Assembly (NCBI GenBank): GCA_037951105.1
Contig: JBAMJV010007487.1
Coordinates: 124,001 to 188,000, forward strand
Direction: 5' to 3'
DNA: 64,000 nucleotides
From: Echinarachnius parma
Taxonomy: Eukaryota > Echinodermata > Echinoidea > Clypeasteroida > Echinarachniidae
The notes beneath the pieces were generated by a model. It ran no database searches and had not been told where the DNA came from. It saw only the letters and a list, made by a program, of their open reading frames with translations. This document shows positions 46,675 to 58,270 of the stretch, one piece after another (positions within the stretch are counted from its first letter, which is position 1; each line of letters starts with the position of its first letter). The position numbers and the translations under genes were made by a program.

Positions 46675-46821
46675 GGCCCTGTTGCAGAAAGAGATAAAAT
46701 CAAATGTAAGTCAGATCATGTGACTGAATGCACAAATCTTATTGGTCCCAATGTGCATATTTTCTGACTTGCAATTAATTGCAATTTTACAATCAATTGC
46801 AACTCTTTCTGCAACGAGGCC
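46675..46821. mobile_element. 147 bp inverted-repeat element
   Basis: The ends GGCCCTGTTGCAGAAAGAG and CTCTTTCTGCAACGAGGCC are near-perfect complements. The interior holds several TTGCAATTAATTGCAA-type palindromes. No clear target duplication is seen. Confidence 0.75.
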
Positions 46822-47511
46822 TTGGTCTCTTTATACAGTTAGATGGTTGCTAGATGGATGTCACAGCAGGTTGGAATGAATGGTGTAATGATAGTCTGAA
46901 GCTTGGTGTCTACTTTTAAAGCTTGCCTTCATGAAAATAGCACTAAAAATTTGTTTTGCATTGAAATCTGTAAATTCAAGGGGAATCATTTTGATATTCG
47001 GGGCTATTTTTTGCATTTCAGGGGCGAATTCACTGCGGTGACCGCTAAAACATTTTTGACTACCATGTTACTAGGCCTTGTTACCATTGTTGTAAGTATC
47101 CAATCATTGCAACTAGTACTATGGCAACAGCTATAATGTTGATTGGCTATTTACACTTCACATAGTTACAATTGGGCATTTACAACAAGTTGGAAAAGTT
47201 TCATAAGACTGGCTCAGATCCAAGCAATGTCAATCAAATAGGACTTCCATTATGCATTCACATGTCCATCTCAATTAGCTATTTAACTAGACGGGATCAG
47301 TAACACTTAGCACCCCATCAACACCCATAACAACCTCTTGACTGGACTATTATCAAGCACATGTCCATCCCTCCCATCCAGACCCAAACTCTGAAAAGGT
47401 CCTTTCATGCATGTATACACAAAGGACATCAAGAGGGTCATCCTATAATCCAGGCACAAGACCCTGGGAACAGGCCTCAATACAACTTGGACTTGGAATA
47501 AAGGTCTCACT

Positions 47512-47640
47512 TACACAATGCAGTTTGCACTTGGGTGGGCCCTTAGTATTCTTTAGTGTACTTGGAACAGGTCCCTCAAAACACAATGCAATTTGGACTT
47601 GGAAAGGGATCTAAGTATTCTTCAATGTACTTGACCTGTC
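47512..47640 (+). repeat. Diverged ~70 bp duplication
   Basis: Two copies share ACACAATGCAGTTTG/ACACAATGCAATTTG, CACTTGG/GACTTGG, AGTATTCTT and AATGTACTTG/AGTGTACTTGG. Confidence 0.6.
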
Positions 47641-47913
47641 AATATAGAGTACACAATAAATGTGCCAGAAGGCCTATTCACAAAGTGGCCATTCATACAG
47701 GTAGTTCATTGTGTAGATCCATAAAACTCTGATAAGTTGTGTTATCACACATTTAATTTGACTTGGCACAGCTTCTCCCATTTTCATTGCAAACAAAAAA
47801 ATAATACAACTATGAAACTCCCATACTAAATGTTTCCCAGTCTCATTGTGTTAATTTATGACATAACTTTAGAAAATTGAAATACAATTCAGTTCAATGT
47901 TGATGGTTTATTT

Positions 47914-47939
47914 GTTTCCATGGTAACATGGTATATAAG
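47914..47939 (+). promoter_or_regulatory. Candidate promoter: RFX X-box followed by a TATA box
   Basis: GTTTCCATGGTAAC (47914-47927) fits the RFX X-box pattern GTHNYYATRRNAAC perfectly. TATATAAG follows at 47932-47939. In animals X-boxes often lie upstream of ciliary genes. Downstream, AAATAGGTAAC near 48026 could be a splice donor, but no coding exon could be identified. Confidence 0.35.
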
Positions 47940-48187
47940 ACAGAGACCGAGCCAACCGATCATGAGATGGCCTAGCTAGAGGGTAGCCTACATGGTTACT
48001 GTCAGCTTACAAAAACAAGAACAAATAGGTAACAACATTGACATATCAATAACAACACAACAAGCAAATAAGCTATTTTGATGGATTGTGCGGGTTGTGA
48101 TTCCCTTAATTCAAAGTTCAAACCTCTAAATGTATTATTGATATTTGTAGAGTAATTTGACGGTGGTTTAACCATTGCTGTGGTTAC

Positions 48188-48718
48188 TTAAAGGGGTAGT
48201 ACAGTTTTGGTAAGGCTGAACTTTAGTAACCAAACCTGAACAGTAACATTTTAAACTAAAAGTCATAACTTCACCATGCTCGAAAGGTATAAAAAATTAC
48301 AAACGACTAAGTAAAAAGCCCGTTATCATTCAAAAAGAGCCATAAAAACACAAGAGGGCGCTTTCTAAAAAGGCATTGGTTTCAACCATTTTTCATACAA
48401 AATTATGCATGTGATGTTTTATTGAAATAATGATTTAATAGAGAGATCATCAACAACTATTTAAAAAACGCTTTTGAACATTTTTGAAAAAGTGCAAGCA
48501 TTTTCTTATTTTTTTGAAAAAATCATCTAATTATTTGGGCCCCAAACAATTATAGATGAGATATATTTATTGATATTTCAGCCGTTTCTGGGTCGATTTT
48601 GACCAAATAAAGTTTATTCTGCCATTAAAATTGCATGTTCTCTCAAATTCGACACTCAGTTTTTCATTATCTCACAACAAAATTGTGATGTGCAGCGCCC
48701 TCTAACTACCCCCTTTAA
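48188..48718 (+). mobile_element. TTAA-flanked inverted-repeat element, family 1, copy 3
   Basis: A 531 bp element starting TTAAAGGGGTAGTACAGTTT and ending AACTACCCCCTTTAA. Shares CTTTAGTAACCAAACCTGA, ATCATTCAAAAAGAG and GCAGCGCCCTCT with the family. Confidence 0.75.
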
Positions 48719-50396
48719 ATTGTAAACTGGCTGATTTTCAGTAAAGTCATACATTGTAAAAAGAGAAAATGAATACATGATTAATGAATTGGTGAAACTA
48801 TCATTCATTTGTGATATGCAATTATTTCCTGGTTTTTGTGGGAATCCTCTAGTGATCGGGAGAAATAGAAAATTTTGAATTTTCTCATAAATCTTATACT
48901 GCTCGCACACAGCCTAAGCCTGCCAATTACAGAACAAAGAGCGTAAACACAACAAAATTGTGATAATATAAATCAATTGGGGCTTGGTTAGAAAGGAAAT
49001 CGGGTTGAGTTGATACAAACAATCACATGATTCAAATATAATTGCTGCGTCACAGCCATGGCCACAAAAAGTTTGTGCTCAAAAGGCTTTGGGTTTTTCT
49101 GCACACAGCACCGAGGTGTAGCTAAGATTTGGAGGGCGTGGGGGGGTAGGACAACTGCCCCCCTAAATTTGGGAAATCTAACACCAAGCCCCTGCTCTGA
49201 GAGAAAATAATCATAGAAATATAAACAATCACTCCAATTCCATATTAGGCACGTACATGTATTCCCCCCTCCTCCCTCTACCCCTCTGTAGGAAAGCCCC
49301 CCCCCCCCCCCCCCCCCCCATCCGAATTGAGTCTGGCTGCGCCCCTGTGGCACAGAATGCTATGTATCATCTTCTAATCCACACATTTGAATAGCTATTG
49401 TCAGCTATTGTTGCAGCACAAAGGGGAGGGTCCTCACCACAATTCACACAATTAAAAACACTCAAACACAAAGATGAATTCTTGGTGAACAGGACAAAAG
49501 CCAGCCCTATTGACAGCGGCTACAGGGATGAATAGCTCTGTGTGCACACTGTTTGGAATGAGGAGCTAGCTGTACTGAAGACTGGCTTCTACTATCTGAG
49601 AACAAACAAAGCTAAAACAAACACGCCCATGATTGACAGGCTGGGCCAGGACTGCATTGCTAGGCCATGGACCCTACAGTATGTACCTCCTTGGTACAGC
49701 ACAGTACAGTATGCATGGTATGACTGGTTTGGTCTAGTTTGGTCAAGGAAATACAAGCCTAGCTAGTACATCTTTGGTTTGGTCAAGGAGGTACAAGCCT
49801 AGTAGTACATCCTTGGTTTTGTGCAGGAGAGCTAGCTACCACAATAATTAGTTTGGCCCATGCATTTCTTCCAGGAAGTGGCTTACTACTTATTTCTCCT
49901 ACCTCTCTGATCAATAAGTATTACTAACATATACCAAATATTGGGATAATGTTTATTGGAGACAAAAAACATACATAGGGACTTGGGGCAATTTAGCCCC
50001 CCAAATACCAACAAGAGCCCTTGAAAATCATTAGTCTTAGACCCCTACATGTTCAATCATTTTAAAAGAAACCCCTGATACATTCATTTATCATTTTTCC
50101 TGTAAAATTGTTCAAGCTAAACTGACAAAAACAATCGTGTAATGTGTGACCAAAGGTGAATACCAACTTAAATGCCTGTATACATTACCTGTAGTTTAGC
50201 CAGCGTTTTATAACTCCATTTTATTATTCTGGTTTACACAACAAATTCTTTTATTACAAATCATAAAAGCAGCCATGCTACAGAAACGGTGGTTTTTCGC
50301 CAGTAATACTCACACTCTGTACTGAAAGTGAAATACTTTGCACTTGATGATTGGGGGCACATTATCTGTTTCTTCTTTCATTATCCTAAATAAAGG
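48719..50396. other. No recognisable gene
   Basis: Includes a C23 run (49297) and short duplications of TTGGTTTGGTCAAGGA-GTACAAGCCTAG near 49745-49800. No gene is supported. Confidence 0.4.
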
Positions 50397-50956
50397 TTAA
50401 AGTCATACCTGTAAAGTGTCCAAATCCACGAAAATTACTTGGAGCTTCCTCGTTTCTCTTCTACCGTGTTGTTTAGCTTATGGTAAGAGAAGAATAAAAT
50501 AGGGTTTGATTTTTTCAAATGTCCCTTTAGTATGAAGATAATTATCATTGAAAATCATTATTCCAAAAGCGTTAATCAACGCAATTGAAAAAAAGTACAA
50601 TTGTTGTAGCTAAACGCGTCCGCATTGCAGCACGCGTGGGAACAATCCGGAGATTGAACTTTGAACCCAGCGAGCACAAAATCCATGAATTCTGTACTAC
50701 GTCTGTAACGTAATCATACACGGGTGCGAATATCTCAAACGGCGGATTATTACTGTGACAAATGTATGGCAGACCATCAGTATTCGGTGATAAAATATGA
50801 ACTCAATATTCGTTTTTTTTTCACTAGGTAAACAGTGTTCGTTTTCTTTCAAACTTTCACAAATCTTTCAATGTATTTTACAATGATATTGATATAGGAT
50901 TGAAGTCTCAAATGTCATTTTGTGCAATATCTGACACTTTACAGGTATCACTTTAA
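50397..50956. mobile_element. TTAA-flanked inverted-repeat element, family 3
   Basis: A 560 bp element. The left end reads TTAAAGTCATACCTGTAAAG then TGTC, and the right end is its complement with one change. TTAA lies at both termini. The interior near 50600-50760 is CpG-richer than its surroundings. No coding capacity. Confidence 0.65.
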
Positions 50957-52440
50957 TATTGAATAACATTGAATACAAATTTTGATAAAAAAACAAATAT
51001 TAACCTTTAAATTTGTATTGCAAGGCTAATACAATATTGTTACTCGTTTTGACAGATTGCTGGGGGTATGCGCCCCTTTGCCCCCCCCCCCCCCCCCACA
51101 CCATCCAGCTGCATGAATGAAATGAGCGTCAGTGCCAGAGTGATTTATCCCATTAGTGTCAGAGCCTGGCTTATGACCCTATGACAGGAAGTTGTTCAAT
51201 GTGAATGCATGCAAATAGGAAACAATAAATATGTCAATTCAATTCTATCAACCCCGTTATTGAAAGACTTATTTGATTTGTTGGTATAGCATGCATTCTC
51301 CACAGACCCACGGCCAAGTATTTTCAGGACCAGTCCTGAATAGGTTAATGGTAAAGGATTTTTACTGCGTTACATTTGAAATTGCCAAAGGTGTGCTCAA
51401 CCTGCAGTGCAATTATTATTCCAATAATAGCCTGTATACAGGAAGTTGATCAATTTGAAAAAAAAAAAAAAAATCAGAGTTACACATAGGCATAGGCAGG
51501 GCTCAACATTAACAGTTGCCCTGTTACCGGGGGCAATTAGCAAGAATTGATCATGTCAGGCAAGTAAAATTTGTATAAAAGGTCTAATTTGGCTTGAACC
51601 CGATTGGGCAACTCATATTTCTGTTCAACTACTAGAGAAAAAATCCTTCAGTGTATTCTAGTCTAATCTGATAGATTTATAAACAAGAGACCAATTTACC
51701 AAGCAGATCAAGCTACCTAGCAAAATTATTTGTTTCCCTTTGTTCATATTGTTGTTGTTGTTGTTGTTGTGTTGTGTTTTTTTTTTTGGGGGGGGGGGGG
51801 GCAAGTCAATTTTCTGTTCAGGCAAATAAAACATTTAAATTTTATTTTCCCAAAGGGGCAAGTAGAAAAAAAGTTATTTTGGAGGCTTGACATAGGAATC
51901 AATGAATGTGTCATAATATTCAATCATATAGTAGAATAGGACACCGTATATATAGCAGACAAGGAAAGTGGATACACAATATAAATAGGACACAATAAAT
52001 ATGGCACATTTATACCAATTAATGATTTCATGAATATTAAAAAGATGTATTTACACTATTCCAAAGGTTTATTCCTGCTACTTGTTAATCACTATCCCAA
52101 TACCAGCTTGAACGCATGGCTTATGGCCGTAATCAGGAAATGATTCAATATGAAGAACAATCACAGTTACGTGCATGTATAAGAAGTAATAAATCTGTCA
52201 AAATTAATATTGAAAGTAAATTCATTCAAACTTCACTTTGAATGAGTGTGGTTTTATGACCCTGATATACAAAGAGCGTAAATTATTCAATGTGAAGAAT
52301 CATAATCACATAATCACTTCACAATAGGTTGCAATGAACATGTCACATTCAATCTGTTTTATTGGATGGATTACTGAGGTATTGCATGTGAACATTCACT
52401 GCATTGCCAACTAAAAGAAAAATATTTGTGATTTCATGCT
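50957..52440 (+). repeat. Degenerate repeats around GGCTTATGACCCT
   Basis: Diverged copies of (T)GGCTTATGACCCT...AGGAAGT(T)G(A)TTCAATGTGAA occur near 51168, 52128 and 52250. A CAGGGCTC repeat lies at 51497 and a GTT run at about 51752. No gene is seen. Confidence 0.4.
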
Positions 52441-54090
52441 TTGATTAAACATTGATTAGTTAATTTCAGAGTAAAAGTATTACATTTTATTTAATATTCC
52501 TTAGCATTAAAAGGTCCACATATTCTGGCCATATAGGTTTGGAATCTAGTTAATCTGAGCAATTCCAATAAAACAAAAATATACAATGTACATGTATATT
52601 CCTTTGTTTTAATGACCAATATGTAATCATGATAAATTAATGACAAATCAATCAGTGTTATCTTGATTAAATACCCCATTAATAATACCTGTAAGTCATT
52701 TTCACACCTCTGGTACAAGTCGCACGCAACTACAAATCAGAATTCCTGATATAGCGTGTTGTTACAATGTAGTACATGATATATCTTAGCAACAGCATAC
52801 CCCTACACTTTCCATCAAAAATCAAATATTTGAACTTTGATTAATAAATGCACTCCATGTCATGTTTGCATGGCTTTAACTCTATAATGGATAAAGTGTT
52901 GGCATTCCACTGATTGACATGTGGGAGGTTAAAGGAAAATTACTGATAAAAACTGTGACTTGGCGATTAAAGGTACAATGTACGATTGTATGTTTGCCTT
53001 TTGTATGTTGTCATCGTTGTGTGCAGTTGCATATCACTGGGTACTGACTCACAGTTTGTTATGCCACGATTAATTATTTCCCCATTACATCCCAATGTCA
53101 CATTCACAAAGAAATTAAATGATATATAATGATATTCGTTATTAACAATTAGAGGCCTTTTGCTGCCAGGTTATTCAAGGAAAATGGAATCAATCAAGCA
53201 GAATTCCAACCCCCCCCCCCCCCCCCCCCCCCACCCAAACAATAGAGAATAATAATAAAACAATTATAAGGTGAAGCCAATGACTTACACACTACTGTGC
53301 ATGGTTATTTTGTTTCAGTTTACTAGTTTGTATAGAATGAAATGGAAATGAAATAATTGTTTCATGTCTGACAACTAAAAGCATAGTTTTACATTCCTCA
53401 AGTGAAACATGATATAATTTATGAGGTTAATAGACATGTTTCTCAATCTCTATTCAAAAGCAGCTATGATTATATTTGTTTGTAGTTTGGGATAATATGG
53501 CAATCATTATCAATATTTTGACTCATGATTTAAATTAACAGTAAAATGCAAATCTTCAAGTACCGTAAATACGTATTTATTAAGTATTATTTGCAATTGC
53601 ATTTTATACAAATTATTTAAAAAAAATTATATTGAAAATTGTCCAAGCAATACAAAACTGCTAGATGGTAGATTACATGTGAACACCCTGAGTCAACATA
53701 TCTTTGGCAGTACCTGCAGTATTTGACTGAGTACCTTCTGAATAAGTTGTTGACGACGTCCTCTTTGTAATTATACATATCAAGTTAATGTAATGCCAAA
53801 TTCAATTGGATTCTGAAAAGTTTTAGCTGGAAAAGGGTCTTGAAAACCTCATGAAACGTTGCTCAACAACCAGTCAGAAGAAACCACAATCTGGTGATCA
53901 GACCGGACATGAACCTCAGCAAGAACGTTTTTCTTGAGAACCGCCAACCAATGAACCATGACCAAGCTCCTCCGAATACCAGCAACTAATCAGCAAATCC
54001 AGAGCCACCAATCGTACGATCAAATAAATATTCGGTAATCGGAGCCCCGCCGATAACCCGATACCTCCCCATGTGGGCACATGGAGAGGT
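52441..54090. other. No recognisable gene
   Basis: AT-rich sequence with a C23 run at 53210. Nothing else is supported. Confidence 0.4.
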
Positions 54091-54500
54091 TGTCTAAATG
54101 AATGCAAGCCCCAAGCAATGAACTTGCAGCACGGCTTTTCTTAATTCCAACCTTTTCTTATACTAGTACTTGTAGCAGAGCCAGGATGAAATAATGTGAT
54201 TTCCAACTTGGAGGGGGGGTGGGGGGGGGGGGGGCAGATTCATCATAGGTTGGGGATGGGGCAAAGATAAATGAATGCAAGCTTCTAGCAATGAACTTGC
54301 AGCCTGGCTTAATAATGACAACTTTCTCTAACTCTTAGTGAGTGGCATAGCCAAGTCAAACCAAAAAAGGGGGAGGGGGTGGGGGGCACAGAGATATAAC
54401 ATGGGTTGGGGGCACTATGTGCTATACTGTAGGTTAATGAATGGAAGCCTCTAGTAATGCACTTGCAGTCCAACTTTTTATAATTCTAATCTTTCTAGTA
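54091..54500 (+). repeat. Three diverged ~170 bp tandem units
   Basis: Units near 54095, 54270 and 54436 share AAATGAATGCAAGC-like starts, AGCAATGAACTTGCAG and ACTTTCT/CTTTTCTTATAC stretches. The first two are followed by a G-rich run. Confidence 0.7.
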
Positions 54501-54986
54501 GTAGAGGCATGACAAGGTCGAAATTACATGTGATGTAATTGAATAGAAAAGGGCAATGGGACACACGTGTATATATACATGTGGTAAACACATACGCACA
54601 TCATAAAGCATATATACTTATCATGATGGGAGCACTGAATTTTCATTGTTGACAATAATTAGTGACTTTATAGAACAAAACTCTCATCCCATGCAGGCAT
54701 CTGTGTTTGTTGTTATGCCATGCTAATATTTGTTCTCAAAATCAAATCTGACAATAATCTTTTAAAAGTAAATGATACAAATGTAATATACCCTCATTCA
54801 ATAAATCGATACCCTCCGTTGATTCAGCTGACAGATTCACACCACAGCAGCTCTTGATAAATGAAAATTCAATATGTGTAAATGAAATTGAAGATGATCA
54901 AATGGTGATAAATTGGTTTTTCATGACCTGTTGGAGCATATGGAGCATTTCATGAACATATTCACTGTATGAATGTGAAGGCCTGA

Positions 54987-55374
54987 TTAAAGGGATATAG
55001 TATATTTGTTGACATGAGCAAAAAGTGATGAATGGTTGATAAAAATGTGTGTTTTTTGTGATCTTATATGTCTACTAAGCAATGTGTGAAAATTTCACAT
55101 TAAATGGACGTTATATGCCCGAGTATTGAGCGAAAAATACAAAGTAATATGGACTACCTCATTGCACTGATTTTGTACACAGTTAAAACTTTCCAGTGGA
55201 TAATTAAAAATCTGAACACTTCAATCATAGATATCTTGTTAAAAAAAGGAAATTAGAAAAACCAAACCATGTTTCATGCTTTGATTGGTCATACAAATAT
55301 AATAAGGAATTATAGAACCACTTGAGTTCTAAGTAAGTTTTATGGATTTGGACAATGTTACTAGATTCCTTTAA
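54987..55374 (+). mobile_element. TTAA-flanked inverted-repeat element, family 2, copy C
   Basis: A 388 bp element starting TTAAAGGGATATAGTATAT and ending GGACAATGTTACTAGATTCC then TTTAA. Shares GCAAAAAGTGATGAATGG and AATGGACGTTATATG with copies A and B. Confidence 0.75.
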
Positions 55375-55398
55375 AATGATTCATTAGTTTCTGGTTAC

Positions 55399-55583
55399 CT
55401 GTTGTGATGTTCTCTCATAGCTGCCTCCATAAGTCCTGTATGATGATCTCTCATAGCTGCCTCCATAAGTCCTGTATGATGATCTCTCATAGCTGCCTTC
55501 ATAAGTCCTGTACTTGTCTGCATTAACTCACTCAATGCCAGGTGATTGTTAATTGGTCTGTAGTCATTAGTGTTCACTGGATG
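55399..55583 (-). CDS. Putative exon with 12-residue repeats
   Basis: I do not recognise the product. On the minus strand the open frame contains NHLALSELMQTSTG and then three tandem 12-residue units of the type GLMEAAMRDHHT, encoded by a 36 bp tandem repeat. It ends CACAACAG followed by GTAACC, a good splice donor. The candidate acceptor (TTGGTAG before CATCCAG) lacks a strong pyrimidine tract. A homologous exon-like segment at 56014-56138 shares the ELMQTSTGL core and the same donor. This pair suggests duplicated exons of a minus-strand host gene, though a pseudogene is possible. Confidence 0.4.
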
Positions 55584-56013
55584 CTACCAATCTTCATCAC
55601 TGGTGATGCAAGAGTTCAAACAAATGTTCAAAACGTTGTTAAGTAATTTCTGAAGGGAATGTCACATACCCAATTTCAGTGGTGGAGCTTTTTGAAGAAA
55701 AAACAATAGAAAACATAAGGGGAACATTACAAAAAAAAGAAAAAAAGGAGATACATAAGATGTGCCCCATTAGCCCCCCTCCCCACAAATCATTTTTGTG
55801 CTTAATTCACATTGCATATATATGCCTAAATTTACCTAAATTATACCTTAATTTACTTTGATTATTTTACAGATTTTGCTTGAGCCATTGGGGAAACTAT
55901 AGCTTTTTTTTTTCTTTTTCCCCCAAAGTTCTTACCTGAATGTGAGTTTGACTTGGCCCAGACAATCATAAAGTGCTTCACCTTGATCTAATGATATGTT
56001 GGTTTCTAGTTAC

Positions 56014-56138
56014 CTGTTGTGAAGATCTCTCAGAGAGGCCTTCAGAAGTCCTGTACTTGTCTGCATTAACTCTTGAATTGCCAGTTGATTGTAGCTCTGT
56101 AAGCGATGATGCTCACTGTATGCTACTTCTCTCCACCA
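56014..56138 (-). CDS. Putative exon, homologue of the exon at 55399
   Basis: On the minus strand it reads QSYNQLAIQELMQTSTGL then LKASLRDLHNR, ending CACAACAG/GTAACT, the same donor as the other exon. It has only one 12-residue unit where the other has three. The acceptor is either GTGCTAG (exon end at 56138) or GAAGTAG (56122). The product is not recognised. Shared reading frame, shared core and shared splice donor are the evidence that this was coding sequence. Confidence 0.4.
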
Positions 56139-56940
56139 CTAGCACTGAAGGTATTTGATATAGCACCCTCATCAAATTGGGTCCTCTTTGATATCTTTGG
56201 GAGAGAAATAACATCAATATTTTGACATAAAAAAATAGATAGAAATTAAAAGTTTGAATATCTGCTTTAAAAACAAAAACAATATCTATAGTGTTGTTTT
56301 GTTCTAAGCTTCACCATCCGTGTAAGTAAAACTCTTCATGCTCAGTGCATGTTTGAGTCATTGTGAAGAAAAACACAGTCAGACTTGGGTGGGTCCTGGA
56401 TCAGTGGTTTGGGGGTTCAAATCACTACCAGAGTCTACTTGTGATTCGTTCACAGTGTCTACGACTTGCACTGTGCATCAACTGTTTAAATTACATCATA
56501 TTTTAAAAGAATATCATTATTTTAAAAGGAAATATGTGTAATTATCACCCCCATACTACAAAGTACATGTATGTAATTAAATTGCCAAAGAGTTATTACG
56601 AAATGATGTGATCCTGGTATTAGAAAAAGCCAACTGGCAAAGAAACAGAGAACAATGACTTCTCGTTTTAACTTGTATAAATTATATAATCATCACAAAT
56701 AAAAGGCTGAATTACAACTAATAGCGAATATCATAAGATATAAACAAATTAGAATACCGGTATGCATGTCATATCAAGTGTAAATTAAGATTAAACAAAA
56801 GTGAAATGGAATTAGTACAAAAGTAGATTGTTAGATGAATTATAGCCAAAATGCAAAATATTTACATCAAGATAGTGAAAAATTGTCAAAATGTGAACAA
56901 AATGTGAACGTCTACAGAAGGTTATGAACAATAATGTCTA
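56139..56940. other. No recognisable gene
   Basis: AT-rich. Likely intronic if the minus-strand exons are real. Confidence 0.35.
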
Positions 56941-56981
56941 ATTTAATACAAAAATTCAATAATTTTGCAGTTAATTCTTAC

Positions 56982-56997
56982 CTTCCTGGTATTGAAA
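56982..56997 (-). other. Possible 16 bp micro-exon
   Basis: On the minus strand TTTCAATACCAGGAAG lies between a strong acceptor (CCCTTTTATTTTCCACAG) and a strong donor (GTAAGAATT). The splice sites are better than those of the neighbouring putative exons. Whether it belongs to the same gene is unknown. Confidence 0.25.
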
Positions 56998-57149
56998 CTG
57001 TGGAAAATAAAAGGGTAAATCAAGAAAAGAAAAGCTACATGCAGGTATACATTACATAATACAGAAGGAAAGCATAGGTGGAAGTAATCAACAACAATGA
57101 AATCAAGATTTGTAATTAATTTCATGAACAGTGAGCTGCAATATTATTT

Positions 57150-58270
57150 GAGTCTTAGTAGAAAACAAGAAGAGGAAATACAGTAGGCCAATATGATATC
57201 CTGGCATGTACTAGTATGTACTTTGAATAGGAACGGATTATAAGGTATGAGCATTGGAAGGAAATGTGGTGGTAGCCAGTAGGGTAATCAGAGATGGAAG
57301 AAATTAATAAGATTTTATTATAAGCTACAGAGGCCAAATATAGTTTTTCGTCTTAGTAGAAACAACAAAATAGACACAATTAGACGATGATGATGGCGCC
57401 ATAGTGGTAATGTTCCATAACGGGGAAGAGAATATATGATTTTCTGAATGGGGTTTACTTTGGATAGGAACAAATTACAACGGGGGAAGGGGGTATGAGA
57501 AAATGAACAGAAATTGTCAGAAAAGTTATGACTTTGTGAAAGACTGCCATAATTTGACGAGGAATTACAGGTACCAGTATAAGATGGTAATGGTACTGAC
57601 CAAGAAATAAATACATGCAAAATATGAATTCTAAATAAATGGTGGTACAAAGAGAAAATTGTCTTCAACAAGATGAGTAGACAGATTAAGGTGGTCATGG
57701 TAATGACCGAGAGAAGATGGGAGTGGAAAATATAATTGTATAAACTGTAAATAATGGAGCACACAAAACTCCTCTCACAAGCTTGAGCACATGACGAGTG
57801 TAGTATTTCAATGCCTATTCCCCATTACAGGACTGTTTGGATTAAAGGTAGTTCAGATTCGTCAAATGAGATGCGCGGCGCCATCTTGCATACGCGTTGC
57901 GCACGGTGCGTAATGCACGTTAGCTCAGTGTCATGCGGTGCGCGCAAACTAACCCAGTTCAAAATGGCGACCCGCTATGTAGCATCCCCACGCTTGATGC
58001 CCTTTAAGAGGAACAGACCGAAGGGGAAAGAAGAAAGAAGATTTTCTAGATGTATTTGTGGTAAACATCTGGCAAAAAGAAAAGGGAATAAGACTGGGGT
58101 GTACTTTTGATAGGAAAAATAAAACAGGGGAAGTGGTATGAAAATATCAAAAGAAAAGTAATGACTTTATGAACGGTGGTGATCATTTTGAGATATGAAA
58201 TGGTAATGTGAATGATGGTAAAAGGTAGAGGAAAATATGATTTTCTAGATAACAGTTAAATCTTTACAAG
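57150..58270. repeat. Degenerate purine-rich repeats
   Basis: Diverged units share TTGATAGGAA/TGGATAGGAAC, CAGGGGAAG-GGTATGA, GTAATGACTT-TGA and AATATGATTTTCT. Period is a few hundred bases. No coding sense is apparent. Confidence 0.45.
57870..57980. promoter_or_regulatory. CpG-rich patch with two YY1-like motifs
   Basis: CAAGATGGCGCC (minus strand, 57878-57889) and CAAAATGGCGA (plus strand, 57960-57970) face each other across GC-rich sequence with GCGCACGGTGCG and GTGCGCGCAAAC. The plus-strand ATG in AAAATGGCG opens a short frame (MATRYVASPRL) of about 48 codons. CAAGATGGCGGC-type motifs are common at animal promoters. No downstream exon was identified. Confidence 0.3.

Larger units (their letters stand above)
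7231..54234. repeat. Recurrent poly(G)/poly(C) tracts (29 runs of 12-23 bases)
   Basis: Runs are seen at about 7231 (C14), 7531 (G21), 10833 (C18), 15136 (G14), 16374 (G15), 16476 (C21), 17674 (G23), 18713 (C16), 18881 (C17), 18970 (G13), 19149 (C21), 19843 (G16), 20299 (C17), 21850 (G17), 22420 (G14), 22632 (G15), 22961 (G20), 24977 (G23), 27217 (C20), 27314 (C14), 27495 (C21), 40228 (G17), 40315 (G21), 41020 (C12), 49297 (C23), 51081 (C17), 51788 (G14), 53210 (C23) and 54221 (G14). Many sit at the same place within degenerate tandem units, so some were spread by local duplication. They are not continuous across this span. Confidence 0.9.

Noticed and set aside
57318..57764. 148-codon minus-strand frame
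   Set aside because: Low-complexity, rich in Ser/Leu/Ile/His from purine-rich degenerate repeats. No domain is recognisable.
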